Shown here one piece after another: positions 22,181-33,852 of a DNA stretch of 64,000 nt; position 1 is the stretch's first letter, and each line of letters starts with the position of its first letter. The notes under the pieces were generated by a model. That model had not been told where the DNA came from, made no database searches, and saw only the letters and a list, made by a program, of their open reading frames with translations. The position numbers and the translations under genes were made by a program. Source of the stretch: Eucalyptus grandis (lineage: Eukaryota; Streptophyta; Magnoliopsida; Myrtales; Myrtaceae); assembly GCF_016545825.1 (NCBI RefSeq), contig NC_052618.1:6811398-6875397 (forward strand). The letters are read 5' to 3'.

Positions 22181-23380
22181 AGAGCTGGTAGAGTTTTTAT
22201 TTTTATTTTTTCAAGTTTGAAATCAACTTTTTCTCCTTTTTTTTTTCTTTTTTGTTTTCCATTTTATTTCTCGTCCTTTTTCCTCATTCCTCGGCTACTA
22301 GTGCACTCCGTCGATCATCACCGTCAATACCCGCACTACAACGATCACCTCCCTCCACTCTTCCACCCTCTCCGTTTGTAATGTACTCTATTTTTTTTTC
22401 CTCCCCAAGAGAATCAAAGACAATCGAATATTGACAATGAGGGACCCAAAGTTATTGCTTCAAAGCAGATAAGTATATAAATATCAATACGTACCAAAAG
22501 ATGAAAAGATCTCTAAGAACCAAATACATGTATTTTTTTTTAAAACAAAGTTAATAAAATAGCGGAAATAATTGGAATATTAGCAATAGCTTTCAAAAAT
22601 GAATATGTATAGAAGAGTTCGGCTAGAATGCTCTAATGTAGATAAGATCTTAAACAATATAAATCGTAAAATATGCAATGTAACAATTAAAAACAAGTCG
22701 ATAAATAAAGATGATCTAATTTGCATCTACTAGACCCAACTCCACGAATTGTTGAAACTCATAATATATGTAATTAGGATTGAAGATAAATTTGAATTTG
22801 GGTGAAAATGGAAGGAGCATCACTAGTGTTTTTCTCTAGTGATTGCCGCACCTATCATTTGGTGCTTGTGTTGCGAGCCAAAAAAGAAGGTAGTTAATGT
22901 CATTTTAGGAAAAGAAATATAGAATTTCGGATAACGTAAATATGTCCTAAATCAAAAGCCAAAAAAGAATATGGCTAAAAGAATTAAAGAATTAAAGAAT
23001 TAAAAAAAAATTAAAAAACCGAAGCTGAGAAATCGTGTCAGAAGAGAAGGTAAGTTATTGCCATTTTTTATGATAACGATATGGAAGGCCCTGGAAGGGA
23101 GAATACAGTTAAGCCGGCGCCTCTTCATTGGAGCGGGGTGGGGCCCGGTGCAACGGCGGTTGAATTCCGGCTTACACGTTGGAGGCTGGAAGCCGTTGCG
23201 ATCTTGCAACTCCTAGAAAATGAAGATCCGACGGTCACCCCACTTCGTACGGAGGAACTCAACGTGCCGACGTGGAAGCTTCTTGACCCCTGACGTGGGC
23301 CCCACTAGAAGAGGAGTGAACTCGTGAAAGTCTACCGAACGGTAGTGCCTGCATTTTCCCATAATCCATTTTAGCTACTT
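22181..23380. other. Low-complexity and unassigned sequence
   Basis: A pyrimidine-rich tract (22220-22400) gives a Ser/Pro-rich frame that is compositional. A 70-codon frame at 23081-23293 sits in more GC-rich sequence but matches nothing I know. Confidence 0.4.
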
Positions 23381-23384
23381 TGAA

Positions 23385-24165
23385 GAGCAAAAGAACAGAA
23401 AAATAAAGAAATAAAACTTTTTTAAACGGAGCCTTAACTTTTGGGGACACCTCCCCTTTTCTGCCTCTGAAAAAGAAATTCCTAAAATGAAATTACCTTT
23501 TACTACTCGCTTCTCTCTTTCTTTTTCACCCCCTGCCTTCACTTTTGGCGCCATCCTTTTCTTATTTTTTCACCGACCTTTTTTGCACGAGCCAAAAAGG
23601 AAAAAGAAAGAAAATGACGGTAAAGGGAAAAAAAAAGCAGCACCAAACCACCCACTGCAATCTGCTCGCCGCCGACCATGCCGTTGTCCACCCACCATGG
23701 CCAGTGGCCACAGGTGACAAGGAGGAAGAAGAAAAGGAAAAATATAACTTATGTCAATAAATATTTTCCCAAAACAAAAGTTACTTTTTTCTATTGGTTC
23801 TTTCTCTTTTAAATCTATTCCTGATCACTTTTTATTTATTTTGACAAATAAAATTAATTGATGTTATTAAATGGATCTATTTTTTTCTCTTTTGGAAAAC
23901 AAAAGTATAGAAAAATAAAGAAATAGAAGCGTTATATCAAACCTAGACTTAACTTCTAGGGATACCTCCCCCTTTTCTACCTTAAAGAAATAAATTCCTT
24001 AAAAATTACCTTTTCACTAGTTGCTCCCTCTCTTCTTTTTCACCCCGCCTTCACTTTTGGCACCACTGTTTTCCTATTTTTTCACCAACCTTTTTTGCAC
24101 GAGCCAAAGAAAAAAAAAGAAAACCACAGTAAAAGGGGAAAAAAAAGCAGTGCCAAACCAAAATC
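23385..24165 (+). repeat. Two direct copies of a ~270-bp segment, ~510 bp apart
   Basis: 23385-23652 and 23893-24163 share AGAACAGAAAAATAAAGAAAT-like starts, ACCTCCCCCTTTTCT, CGCCTTCACTTTTGGC and CACCRACCTTTTTTGCACGAG. Both end in the purine-rich AAAAAAGCAG-GCCAAACC. These may be two ends of nested MITEs; the orientation is direct, not inverted. Confidence 0.7.
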
Positions 24166-24240
24166 CCACGTCATCTAAACGGAATAGGACTGGATAGGAT
24201 AGGATAAGAAATCCATGGATTTCTTTATATCCCATCAACT

Positions 24241-24400
24241 GTTTGATGAACTACGGATTTAAAGTCAGATACCCTCATATCCTATCAAATCTATTGTTTG
24301 GTGAACTACGGATTTAAAGTTGGATATGCTCATATCTTATCCAATCTATTGTTTGGTGAACTACGGATTTAATTTCGGATATTTTAAAAACACTAACATT
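24241..24400 (+). repeat. 55-bp tandem repeat, three units
   Basis: Units start at 24241, 24296 and 24351 with GTTTGRTGAACTACGGATTT and contain CTCATATCYTATC. Preceded by GGATAGGATAGGATAAG. Similar GGATA/TATCC motifs occur at 30185-30346, so this may be the subterminal region of a Harbinger-like element spanning to there. Confidence 0.8.
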
Positions 24401-24939
24401 AGGCAAGGACAAATTTGCAGGTTTAATATTCACAAAATCATCCAAAACAATATATCTTTTTCAAATTAACAGATTCTCATTGAATTTCATGATTACGCAT
24501 CGTAATAATCTTTTACGTTCCTTTGAAATAATCTTTTGGATACCCCTTCAACGTCAAACGTTTTTAGAATAAGTTTAATTTCAATATATTCACTTTCAAA
24601 CATGAATTCTTTCTCTCTTACAAGTTTTTCATTTGTTTCCATTTTGTTACAAGTCCAAAACCAAATCATGGCTAGGTTTTTTGCCAAAGAGATAGAGAAA
24701 CTATTAAAAGACAGAGGCAAATAATATTATAGATAATGGTTTTCTTGGCAATGAACATAAAGATAAAGTTTCAAGCCATATCCACCTCTTTTCAAGTCAT
24801 GGCTACAACCGAAAGGTCTAAAAGATAAGATTAAAGCTTATAGCTAGCCCCAAAAACCCTTTAAAAAAACATAAAAAAGAAAAAAAGAAAAAGCATGGAG
24901 AGAAAACATATCTCCTACAAACTCATAAACAACTCATCA

Positions 24940-27390
24940 TCACTCATTCTCTTCTCTCATCTCTTGGAGAAGTAATTCCACAAATGCTTTCCTTTCGTCT
25001 CCTTGAAATCCCAAAAATAGATGAATATTCTCAGGATCCTTCACAATTTTTCTACATAATTTTATTCTATCCATAGTACCTAAAGACATTTGAAGAAGCT
25101 CCTCATTGATTTTTCGTTTGTCATTATCCAAATCCTTGGCATGTCCGATGCGGCTAGCGATCATCTCCATTCTCTCGTTAGCTTTCTCCAAAAATGAGCC
25201 AAAAGTTCTTGATATCTCAACTAAGCCAGCAGCCCATTTGTCACTTGCTTTAGCCCTTTTTCTTTTTGAAGAATTAGAAACATTTTGTGCCTGAGAAGAT
25301 GATGGTGGCGGTGAGTTTTGACTTACACCGTTGGTTGCCACATTATCATGATTTTCATATTCATGATCTACAGCTGCATGAGCTTCTGAAGGGTCTTCAC
25401 TAAGATTTCCTTTGGCACGGTCTTTTCCAAATATGTTTGCTAGTTGATCATATTGAGGGAAGGACTTCCCTCTCAAAGAAGCAACTCCTGGATAGGTTTA
25501 CAAATAAAATTATATTATTTTGTTAAAAATGAAACAATTAATAAAGAAGACAAATGAGAAGAAGTGACACAAACCTTGCAATATTTTTGCCAACTATCCT
25601 TAGAATGAATATCAACGCAATGCTTTTCATGGTCCCAGCCAAAGCCACTTTGATTCCTCAAGTCATATATCTGATTATACAACTTTTTTAAGTTTTTCAT
25701 TTTTGACTCTATGTGAGGATTACCCTTGATGCCAGAATGAGGGAACTTTTCTTCAAACCACTTCTCTAACATAACCATGGGGATAAGAACGCTTCAAGTG
25801 ACAAAAGTTGGCACAAAGGGACATTTAAGTGCCAAAAGTTGGCACAAAGGGACTCTTAAGTGCCAAAAGTTACGAAATGTACACTTAAGTGTCACATTCA
25901 AATAAAAACGGATCACTTAAGTGCCACTCCGGCTAAAGTCCGGCCAAAAGGTTGACGTGGCGTTTTTTCTGACGAATTTCCGGCGAAGTGAACTCAAAAC
26001 GATGCCGTTTTGCATGCTTTGACGTGGCAAGTAATGCAAAAACGGCGTCGCTTTGGGTTGACATGGTAAAAAAATAATATAAAAATTAAATAAATTAAAT
26101 TTAAAATTCGATATAGTTAAAATATTAAAAAATAATAATTTTAATAGTTAAAGTATTCAAAAATAATAAATTTAAAATTAGATTTAGTTAAAATATTTTA
26201 AAAAATAATTTTAAAATAAATTTAATTAAAATATAAAAAATAATAATTTAAAAAAAATTAAAAAATTAAAATTAAATTTAGTTAAAATATTAAAAAATAA
26301 AAATTTAAAAAATAAAAATTTTAAAAAATTTAAAAAATTTAAAAAATTTAAAAAATTTAAAAAATTAAAAAATAATAATTTTAAAACTAAATTTAGTTAA
26401 AATATTAAAAAATAATAATTATAAAAAATTTAAAAATTTAAAATAAAAAATTTAAAATTAGATTTAGCTAAAATATTAGAAAAATAATAATTTTAAAATT
26501 AAATTCAATTAAAATGTTAAAAAATAATAATTTAAAATTTAAAAATTTAAAAAGGGGGTAGTGGCTAGGCTGCCCTCAGCCACCGCCCCCACCTTTTTAT
26601 TAATTTATAAAATTTTGATAATTTTTTAATTTAAAATTATTATTATTTGAATATTTTAACTAAATCTAATTTTCAATTTTTTATTTTTTATTTTTTATTT
26701 TTAAAATTATTATTTTTTTAATATTTTAACTAAATTTAATTTTATTTTTATTTTTATTTTTTAACTAAATCTAATTTTAAAATTATTATTTTAAAATTTT
26801 TAAATGATTATTTTTTAATATTTCAACTAAATTTAATTTTAAAATTATTATTTTTAAATATTTTAACTAAATTTAATTTTAAAATTATTATTTTAAATAT
26901 TTTAACTAAATTTAATTTTAAATTTATTATTTTTTAATATTCTAACTAAATCTATTTTTAAATTAAATTTATTTTATTTTTATATTTTATTTTTTATCAC
27001 ATGAGCCTAAAACGACGCCGTTTTTGCATTATTTGGCCATGTCATCGTGCAAAACAGCGTCGTTTTGGGCTCGGTTCGCCGGAAAAATACCACGTCGGCA
27101 TTTTGGCCGGATTGGCACTCAAGTGATCAATTTTGCTCCGATTTTGACACTTAAGTGTATCTTTCGTAACTTTTGGCACTTAAGTGTCCCTTTGTGTCAA
27201 CTTTTGGCACTCCAGAGGTCCTTGTCCCCATAACCATGTAACCACTCTTGAAGCCGTTATCAACTTTCATTCCTCGCGTAACTAATTCTTCAAGACCGTC
27301 TAGAAGTGCATTTACTTCATCTATTGTCCATATACGTCAGTCTCTCTTTGTTCCCCTTCATTGAGTTTGACTGAAATTGCTACCTTCCAT
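24940..27390 (-). pseudogene. Myb/SANT-like DNA-binding gene, broken by stops and a MULE
   Basis: Minus-strand exon 1 starts at ATG 27388-27390 (MEGSNFSQTQ), hits TGA at 27358-27360 and again at 27337-27339, then reads RIWTIDEVNALLDGLEELV and GMKVDNGFKSGYMVM. It is interrupted by a 1.45-kb MULE and resumes at 25770 with LEKWFEEKFPHSG, NPHIESKMKNLKKLY and SGFGWDHE, ending at donor AAG/GTTTGT (25575). Intron 25488-25574. Exon 2 (25487-24940) reads RGKSFPQYDQLANIFGKDRA, a Ser/Lys-rich linker and a C-terminal helical region ending in EENE-stop. This is the Myb_DNA-bind_3 fold of LIMYB/At2g29880-like proteins, shared with the Myb partner ORF of PIF/Harbinger elements. It cannot make a full protein. 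Which of the two origins applies is unclear. Confidence 0.85.
25780..27229. mobile_element. MULE inserted in the Myb/SANT exon
   Basis: The left end is GGGATAAGAACGCTTCAAG and the right end, reversed, GGGGACAAGGACCTCTGG; the inverted repeats extend some 200 bp through CACTTAAGTGCCAAAAGTT and AACGGCGTCG/CGACGCCGTT motifs. Exact flanks ATAACCATG lie at 25771-25779 and 27230-27238 (8 or 9 bp depending on where the first G is assigned), consistent with Mutator-like transposition. The interior is an AT-rich near-palindrome of repeated TTTAGTTAAAATATTAAAA units around a small GC-rich core (26551-26597). No coding sequence. Confidence 0.9.
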
Positions 27391-27447
27391 TCCTAAACAG
27401 AAAACTATCTCAGCATATATGTCGATTGAACCACTCCCATTTCTTGC

Positions 27448-28517
27448 GGTCCAAAGACAAGTGCCATAACTTGGCAAGACGCGACACTTAAGTGCCATAA
27501 CTTCAAAACGGTACACTTAAGTGCCACTTTTTTTTTTAGTGAGACACTTAAGTGCCACCTCCGGCGACCCTTGCCGGAAATCCTACGTGGCAATATTTTA
27601 TTATTATTTTTTGTCTACGTGGCTCGCCGGAGCTCCAAATCAGCATAAAAATTAAAAAAATTAAAAAAAAAAATTAATAAAATTTTAAAATTTTAATTTT
27701 AAAAAGTTAAAAAATTTAAAAAAATAAGAAAATTAAAAAAAAAAAATTAATTTAACAAAATTTTAAAAATTTTAAAAAAGAAAATTTTACAAATTTTAAT
27801 TTTAAAAATTTAAAAAAATTTAAAAAAAATTAGAAAATTTAAAAAATTTAAAAATTAAAAAAGGGGGGAGGCGGCGGCGGCGGAGGTGGCGGCGGTGAGG
27901 AGCCGGCGGCTGCGGCAAGGAGCCGCCCCGTTCGGCCTCCCACCCCCTTTTTATAATTTTTTTATAATTTTTATAATTTTTCTTAATTTTTAAAAAATTT
28001 TAAAATTTTCTTAATTTTTTAATATTTTAAAATTTTCTTAATTTTTTAAAATTTTCTTAAAAAATTTTTAAATTTTTTAAAATTTTCTAAATTTTCTTAA
28101 TTTTTTAAAATTTTTAAAATTTTCTTAATTTTTTAAATTTTTTTAAATTTTCTTATTTTTTTAAATTTTTAAAATTTTTAAAATTTTTAAAATTTTTCTT
28201 AATTTTTTTATATTTTTAAATTTTTTTGAATATTTTAAATCTAATTTAATTAATTTATATACTATTATTTACACGTAGACGCGAAACGGCGTCGTTTTTG
28301 CATTTTCTTCGCCACATCAGCGTGCAAAACGACGCCGTTTTGGACCGAGCTCGCCGGAAAGTCGCCACGTCAACCATTTGGCCGGATTTTTGCCGGAGTG
28401 GCACTTAAGTGTCCCATTTTACTCCGATGATGGCACTTAAGTGTACCATTTTAAAGTTATGGCACTTAAGTGTCTCGGCGTGCCAAGTTATGGCACTCCA
28501 GGTGTCCTCACCTCCAG
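27448..28517. mobile_element. Second MULE, upstream of the Myb/SANT start
   Basis: The inverted ends share AGTGCCATAACTTGGCA and repeated CACTTAAGTGCCA. Flanks ATTTCTTGC (27439-27447) and ATTTCTTAA (28518-28526) match in 7 of 9 positions, a probable aged target duplication. The layout copies that of the first MULE: TIR, ACGACGCCGTTTT motif, AT-rich arms, GC-rich core at about 27865-27952 (here GGCGGCGGCGG-rich). It lies about 50 bp upstream of the Myb start codon. Confidence 0.8.
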
Positions 28518-28526
28518 ATTTCTTAA

Positions 28527-29050
28527 AGTAACAAAAAACAGAGAAAAAGAAAACTAACTCATAATTCAATTAGCCACGATATTCAACCCACACAACAAAA
28601 TACAGGGATCTCCTTCATACGATAATATCTTGCAATTTCTACTAAATACAGGGATCTCCTTCATTACTTGAACTTTTCTTACTAGAAAGAAATTTACTTG
28701 AGATTTACCTAGAGTGAGAAGATCAATACATAATGTATGACTTATAAAGGCATAATCAATAGGGTTTTACATTTGAGTTATACTTTTACTTTTTGCTAAT
28801 CAGGCCATGTTAACAACCTAACTCACTGCAATCTATCAATGATCTAGATTAATTCTCCAAAGAGTAGAACAATGTAGCATTGAATGTCATATTTTCAATA
28901 TCGCCCAGGTTATATACACATACATTTATATATCTATTCCTAAATAAATTTATAATGGAACTCCAGCACATGCTACATGAAAAGGTCCCAAACAAAAGGA
29001 GTGTGAAAAAATTATAACCAAAGAAATTTTCAGATATATGCCAATGTTTC
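28527..29050. other. Intergenic, AT-rich
   Basis: A short duplicated phrase, ACAGGGATCTCCTTCAT, occurs at about 28603 and 28649. Nothing else is supported. Confidence 0.5.
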
Positions 29051-29052
29051 AG

Positions 29053-29484
29053 GTGGAAGGTGATAGACTTTGCAGCCTTGAAGCATAGTTTCGTATCATT
29101 CTACAAGGATGATAAGCCTGAAACAGTTGGTTCTCGGTGGGCGAGGGCAAGAACTAGAGTCGTCAAGGTACATAAAAGGCAATCTTTTGAAAGAGCCCGT
29201 TTTGTTTTCCTGTTTTTGACTTGCGTGACAATTAACAATATCATTAGGATGCTGATAAATTATCTTTCAGGTAGGAAAAGGTTTGTCAAAAGACGAGAAG
29301 GCTCAAAAGCTAGCATTAAAGCACTGGCTTGAAGCTGTAAGTCCCTTAAACTCCTGAGACATCTACAACAAGGTCACTTTTCTTTCTAAGAAGAGGAGAT
29401 CTAAAAATAAAGAATACTACTGATAGTCTCCTGCTTGAACAGATTGACCCACGGCATCGTTATGGCCACAATTTGCATCTCTCA
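29053..29484 (+). pseudogene. Fragment of an IQM calmodulin-binding protein gene (three exons)
   Basis: Exon 29053-29167 follows acceptor TTTTCAG and reads [20 protein letters not shown], then [18 protein letters not shown]. Exon 29271-29336, after acceptor CTTTCAG, reads [20 protein letters not shown] then EA. The third begins at 29443 after acceptor GAACAG with IDPRHRYGHNLHL and dissolves near 29484. Both donors are GT. This is the conserved core downstream of the IQ motif in the plant IQM family (Ca2+-independent calmodulin binders). No stops interrupt the exons, yet everything before and after is missing: the protein is usually several hundred residues and about 75 remain. It looks like a captured or truncated piece rather than a decayed whole gene. 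Confidence 0.85.
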
Positions 29485-29632
29485 TGCGCGGTGGTCATGG
29501 GAAAGGCGTTGGGGGAGGGACGGGGGGTTGGAGCAGGGAGAGAAAAAGCACAGCAAGACAGAAACAATTGCGAATCTTTTGAGTCAGCCACTATAGGAAC
29601 ATTGTCGATTCTCCACAATTATTTAATTATCT

Positions 29633-29633
<1 letters not shown>

Positions 29634-29672
<39 letters not shown>
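29634..29672. repeat. (GA)n microsatellite
   Basis: Dinucleotide tract immediately before a tandem duplication. Confidence 0.95.
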
Positions 29673-29676
<4 letters not shown>

Positions 29677-29858
29677 TAGTAGCCTTGGAAATCTGGGTAT
29701 TGAAGAACAGAACCAAGAACGAACAATTCACATTGAAGAGATCAAATATTTTGCACAAAAATAAAGAGATGTAGTAGCCTTGGAAATCTGGGTATTGAAG
29801 AACAGAACCAAGAACGAACAATTCACATTGAAGAGATCAAATATTTTGCACAAAAATA
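29671..29858 (+). repeat. Perfect 94-bp tandem duplication
   Basis: 29671-29764 and 29765-29858 appear identical, both starting GAGATGTAGTAGCCTTGG and ending CACAAAAATAAA. The lack of differences implies a recent duplication, or an assembly artefact next to the GA tract. Confidence 0.9.
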
Positions 29859-30179
29859 AAAAGGCCTTTATAAATCTACAAATTCAAAACTATCAAGAAG
29901 ACGATCTCCAATCAACCAGCAAAAAAACCTAGAACTACAATTCTGACCTACGTAAGCTGAAACATAGATCAAACGGGAAAACAATCCACAACTACTTTAG
30001 AAATCAACGTTAGAGAGAGAATGATTATTTACCTTTGAAAATTCGTTACTTTCATAAATTTCGATGAGAATCGGAGAGCTATTGAGGAGAAGGCTTCAAC
30101 GTCGATACTTTGGAAACGGAGAGTCGTTTGTGGGTGAACAACGGAGAAAGAAAAAAAAGCGTAGGGTTTTATGTCTCGG

Positions 30180-30346
30180 ATAAAAGAAATCCTATCCAAT
30201 CTTATCTCACCCCCCCCCCTCGGATTTTTTTATCCGGTCTATATCCCTTATATATCCGACCTTATCCTATCCTAGACAGCTACCAAACACAGGATAGGAT
30301 AAAACATATCATATCCTGGTTTTTATCCGGTCGACCAAACGCAGCC
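30180..30346. mobile_element. Probable right end of a PIF/Harbinger-like element
   Basis: The right edge, reversed, reads GGCTGCGTTTGGTCGACC, preceded by many GGATA/TATCC motifs, and is followed by TAA (30347-30349). This is a Tourist/PIF-style terminus with a TWA target. A matching left terminus was not found cleanly; 24180-24240 has similar GGATAGGATA motifs. If both belong together, the Myb-like gene and the IQM fragment lie inside one ~6-kb element. Confidence 0.45.
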
Positions 30347-30529
30347 TAAAGACTCCCTCTCACGCCAAAAAAAACCACTCAGCTTCTCCATTTCTCTGTT
30401 CTTTTGCTAATATTGAGAATATTTATTACTTCCAAAAGTAAAAGGAATTGCACAATTTAGTTGTCCAGAAGTGACCATTACACACTAGTTTATGAAAGAA
30501 TACATTGAATTGATCATTTTGACAAGATT

Positions 30530-33500
30530 ATAGGTCAAGAGTGATTTAGCAAAGTAACACTATTACATGAGCAGTATAAACATACTAGTGACAACCTCTA
30601 ACGGACATTGCCACAATCTCTACCACCATTGGCCGCACTAGCAAATATGGTACCTGCCATTGTTGCACCAGAAGATCCCACATTGGACACTTGGTTCGCT
30701 TCTTCTTGCTACCTCCAAAGCAAGAGCATCTCATTTTTTATTTTTATTTTTAGTTCGACCGTCTCCCAAAGAACCACTCTAGAATTATATGTTTAATAAT
30801 ATTGTTTTTTTCCCTTCATATTAAGGAATCTTACTTTGTGGGAGTACGAGACGAGGATATCCCACCAAGTAAAACATTTTAATTTCAAAATTTTCAAGAA
30901 AGCCGGTTGATTTCTTGAAATCAAGTGTGGTGAAGGAGCCACGTTTGCTTTTTTTAAAGATTAACGGTTTGTTAGCTCATCAATTTCCTAATAAAGAGGA
31001 TCGATACCTATATATTATTGGAAAATACCATTTATAGGAGTACCAAAAGAAATATTGACGAAATATGGTGTGTCATTAGGCAATATGAACTTTTGATAAA
31101 TGGACTGCATTGAGATTGCTTGGTGGTACTTTACTTGCATAAAAAGTGTGTGGAACGGGGTCTAGATGGCGGTGAATTTTAGAAATTTGAGTGCGGTGGA
31201 AAGTAATTGCTTTAAAAAAAATTAAATTGGCTAGAAATGTGTGGAATTGAATTACATGATAGGAAGCTACTGAGAAATGTAAATGGGCAAGGAATTGAAA
31301 AATGTAAGGAAAATATACAAAAGAAAGCTCTTACAAAGAGTGTTCCCACGTGTGTTTTCTCTACTTCAAGTCTTGCGTTTTTTCTATGCTATTCTCACCT
31401 AATTCTCTAACAAAAAGATCTCTAACTTTAGGAATAATTTCAATTCTATCTTAAATTGAAATATTTTTATCTCAATTTTTTTTTAAAAAATCTTACTATA
31501 GTTCCAAATATGCCCATAGATTTAAAAAGTCTCCACTAAATTTTTTGAAATTATCAGTATCAGAACCAATTAGAGGTTTGTTATTAGAGTAGGCATCTTC
31601 ATAAATACCCCCACATTCATATAGAACAACAATAGCCTCTTAATATAGTAATCTTGATGAAACTAGTGAAGGCATGAGTAGATTTGAGACTAGTATAAAA
31701 GCTCGGGATTTTTTATAGGAAAATTTCGGATCTTAATTGGAATTAAATCTAAAGTTGAGGGAGAAAGGACTGCACTAGCATGACCACATTGTTGCTTCCT
31801 ATGAGTAATTGTGCAATTTGGGCCATCCATTTTGTTTTTGTATAATGGGCAACTAGACGTAAATTTGCTGTGGGAAACCATCAAGAGCTCACACTAAGAT
31901 TTCTTGATTGAAAATTCTCTCTTATTTATTCCCAATTTTTCTTCACTATCTCTCTAGATTAATTGACGCTGAAAATCATCTCCATCGTTAGAAGTTGTAG
32001 CTCTGTTTCCGAATATAGTTACTGGCGATTTAGAGTTGCAGTTGTCACTATTTTTCTTGCTGAAGAGTTTGTGTTGTCATTTTAGATAGTTTTAATTGCC
32101 TTTCCAACATCCTTAGTTATTGCCACCACCATTTCTTGATTTTCCAAAGCTGCGCCTTCAAAGCTCTCTTCTCCCTTATTTCACTACTAAGAGATTTGCA
32201 AATACTATGACGTTCTGAGTGATATTGATTTGGAAATTTGCTATCATTAAACTGAGCTGATAATTTAAGTTCACTTTAACATCGTTGTGATAGTTTGAAA
32301 GGAATTTTTGCTTCAAAACTTGCTTGTAGACTTAACGACCGAACCACACACGAGATGTTTGATGAAATGTAAAAGTCAGATTTGTATCAACTTGTCTCCA
32401 ATTTTTTATTACCTTGAGAGTGTTTCTGCATGTATTATCTCTATTGTTCCTTTTTGCTCTGTGTCCTTATATTTTATGCATAATTATCTTTGGTAATGTC
32501 ATTAAGTACTTGAATTTTCCTTGTTAGTTCTTTGCATCCTACCAATCTTTTGCAATATTGAGGCATCATTGTCGGAAAGGCCAGTGAACGAAGATGGTTG
32601 TCTTGTGAAGGTTGAAGATGGATGGTGGCTGGATAAGAGGCACTTAATCTCGTATTTTCCAAGGAAGCCGGTGGTAAGCTGAATGTTAATTTTTCCAGCT
32701 TTTGCTTAGAATTTATGAATGAATTGGATATGTTAGATTCTGGGAACAATGAAATGTTGAAGAAGACAAACACAAGGCATCTAGAGGAAATAAATGAAAA
32801 TAAGAAAGATATGTAAAACAAATAATAAAAGAGAGGGAAACTGATAAAGATGTGTTCAATAAAGATAATAGAAATGGGCTTAGTGTAGGCTTGAGCGCAT
32901 TTATATTTGTTTTTTTGGCCTTGTTAAGTTCACATCTTATTCTACACGTAGATCAGGCCCAAAAGCCTTACCTACGTCCTTATGAGTTCCATGTTTGACC
33001 ACATCCGTGGATAGGGCCCAAGGGCCCAGCCCATGCCCCTTTTTATCAGAATAAATAAAATAAAATAATAAAATAGTAAAAACAAAAATTAGGAGAAATT
33101 TTAATTTGATCATATCCACGGCGTCTAGACATAGAAGGAGAAATAATAACAAATGAAAAATAATAATAATAAAAGGATAAAAAAATGGAAAAATAGTTAG
33201 AAAAATAGGTCTTGATTAGATTGTTTGATCTAGTATCAGATTTAGCTTACATTCATTTAATTCGTACACATACGGTTTAGGGAAGTTCATGTTTTTTTTT
33301 CCTCTAGGTTTTAGTTTAGGTTTATGAAATTCATAAAAACAGAATGGGTTTAGAGATGATGACAAAGCTGGACTAACAAAGCTGGACTAACGGTTCCCAC
33401 ATGGATTGGGTTCTCCAAACCTTATCTCGCACAATGTTAGAGTGTACATACAAAATTCAATTAATCCTAAAAGATTTTTATGTGAGAGAGCTATTACTAG

Positions 33501-33852
33501 CCTATTAGGGCCAACTAAGAGCCAAATGAGATACGAGAGAGTATCCCACTTTCTATGCAATCAAAGATCTGAAAACAGGACTTGATTATGCTAATTGCCT
33601 AAATAGTGCTAGTCCAATACCCTAACTTGATTTAATTATTTATCTAATATATTTAGGCAATCTTTAACTATGTTAGTTTTCCTATGCCTCAAATGATGTC
33701 CATGCATGAGTGCGTAATCAAAGAAAAACACATAGTCACAATCAATACCATAAAACAAAGTGTAAGAATGGCTAAAAAAAAAGTAAAGTGTAAGAAAGCA
33801 AAATTAATGAAGAAAAATTAATAAAGTGTCACAAATTATAAGCTAAATTCAA
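30530..33852 (+). repeat. Segmental duplication block B, copy 1
   Basis: It aligns in direct orientation to 54113-57483, from TATAGGTCAAGAGTGATTTA to TAAGCTAAATTCAA, with point changes and small indels throughout. It continues without a break into block C copy 2. It carries broken coding-like stretches at about 30930-31190 (RNIDEIW, YLHKKCVERGLDGGEF with stops) and 32580-32680 (EDGCLVKVEDGWWLDKRHL). The matching frame in the other copy is longer and open. Confidence 0.9.
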
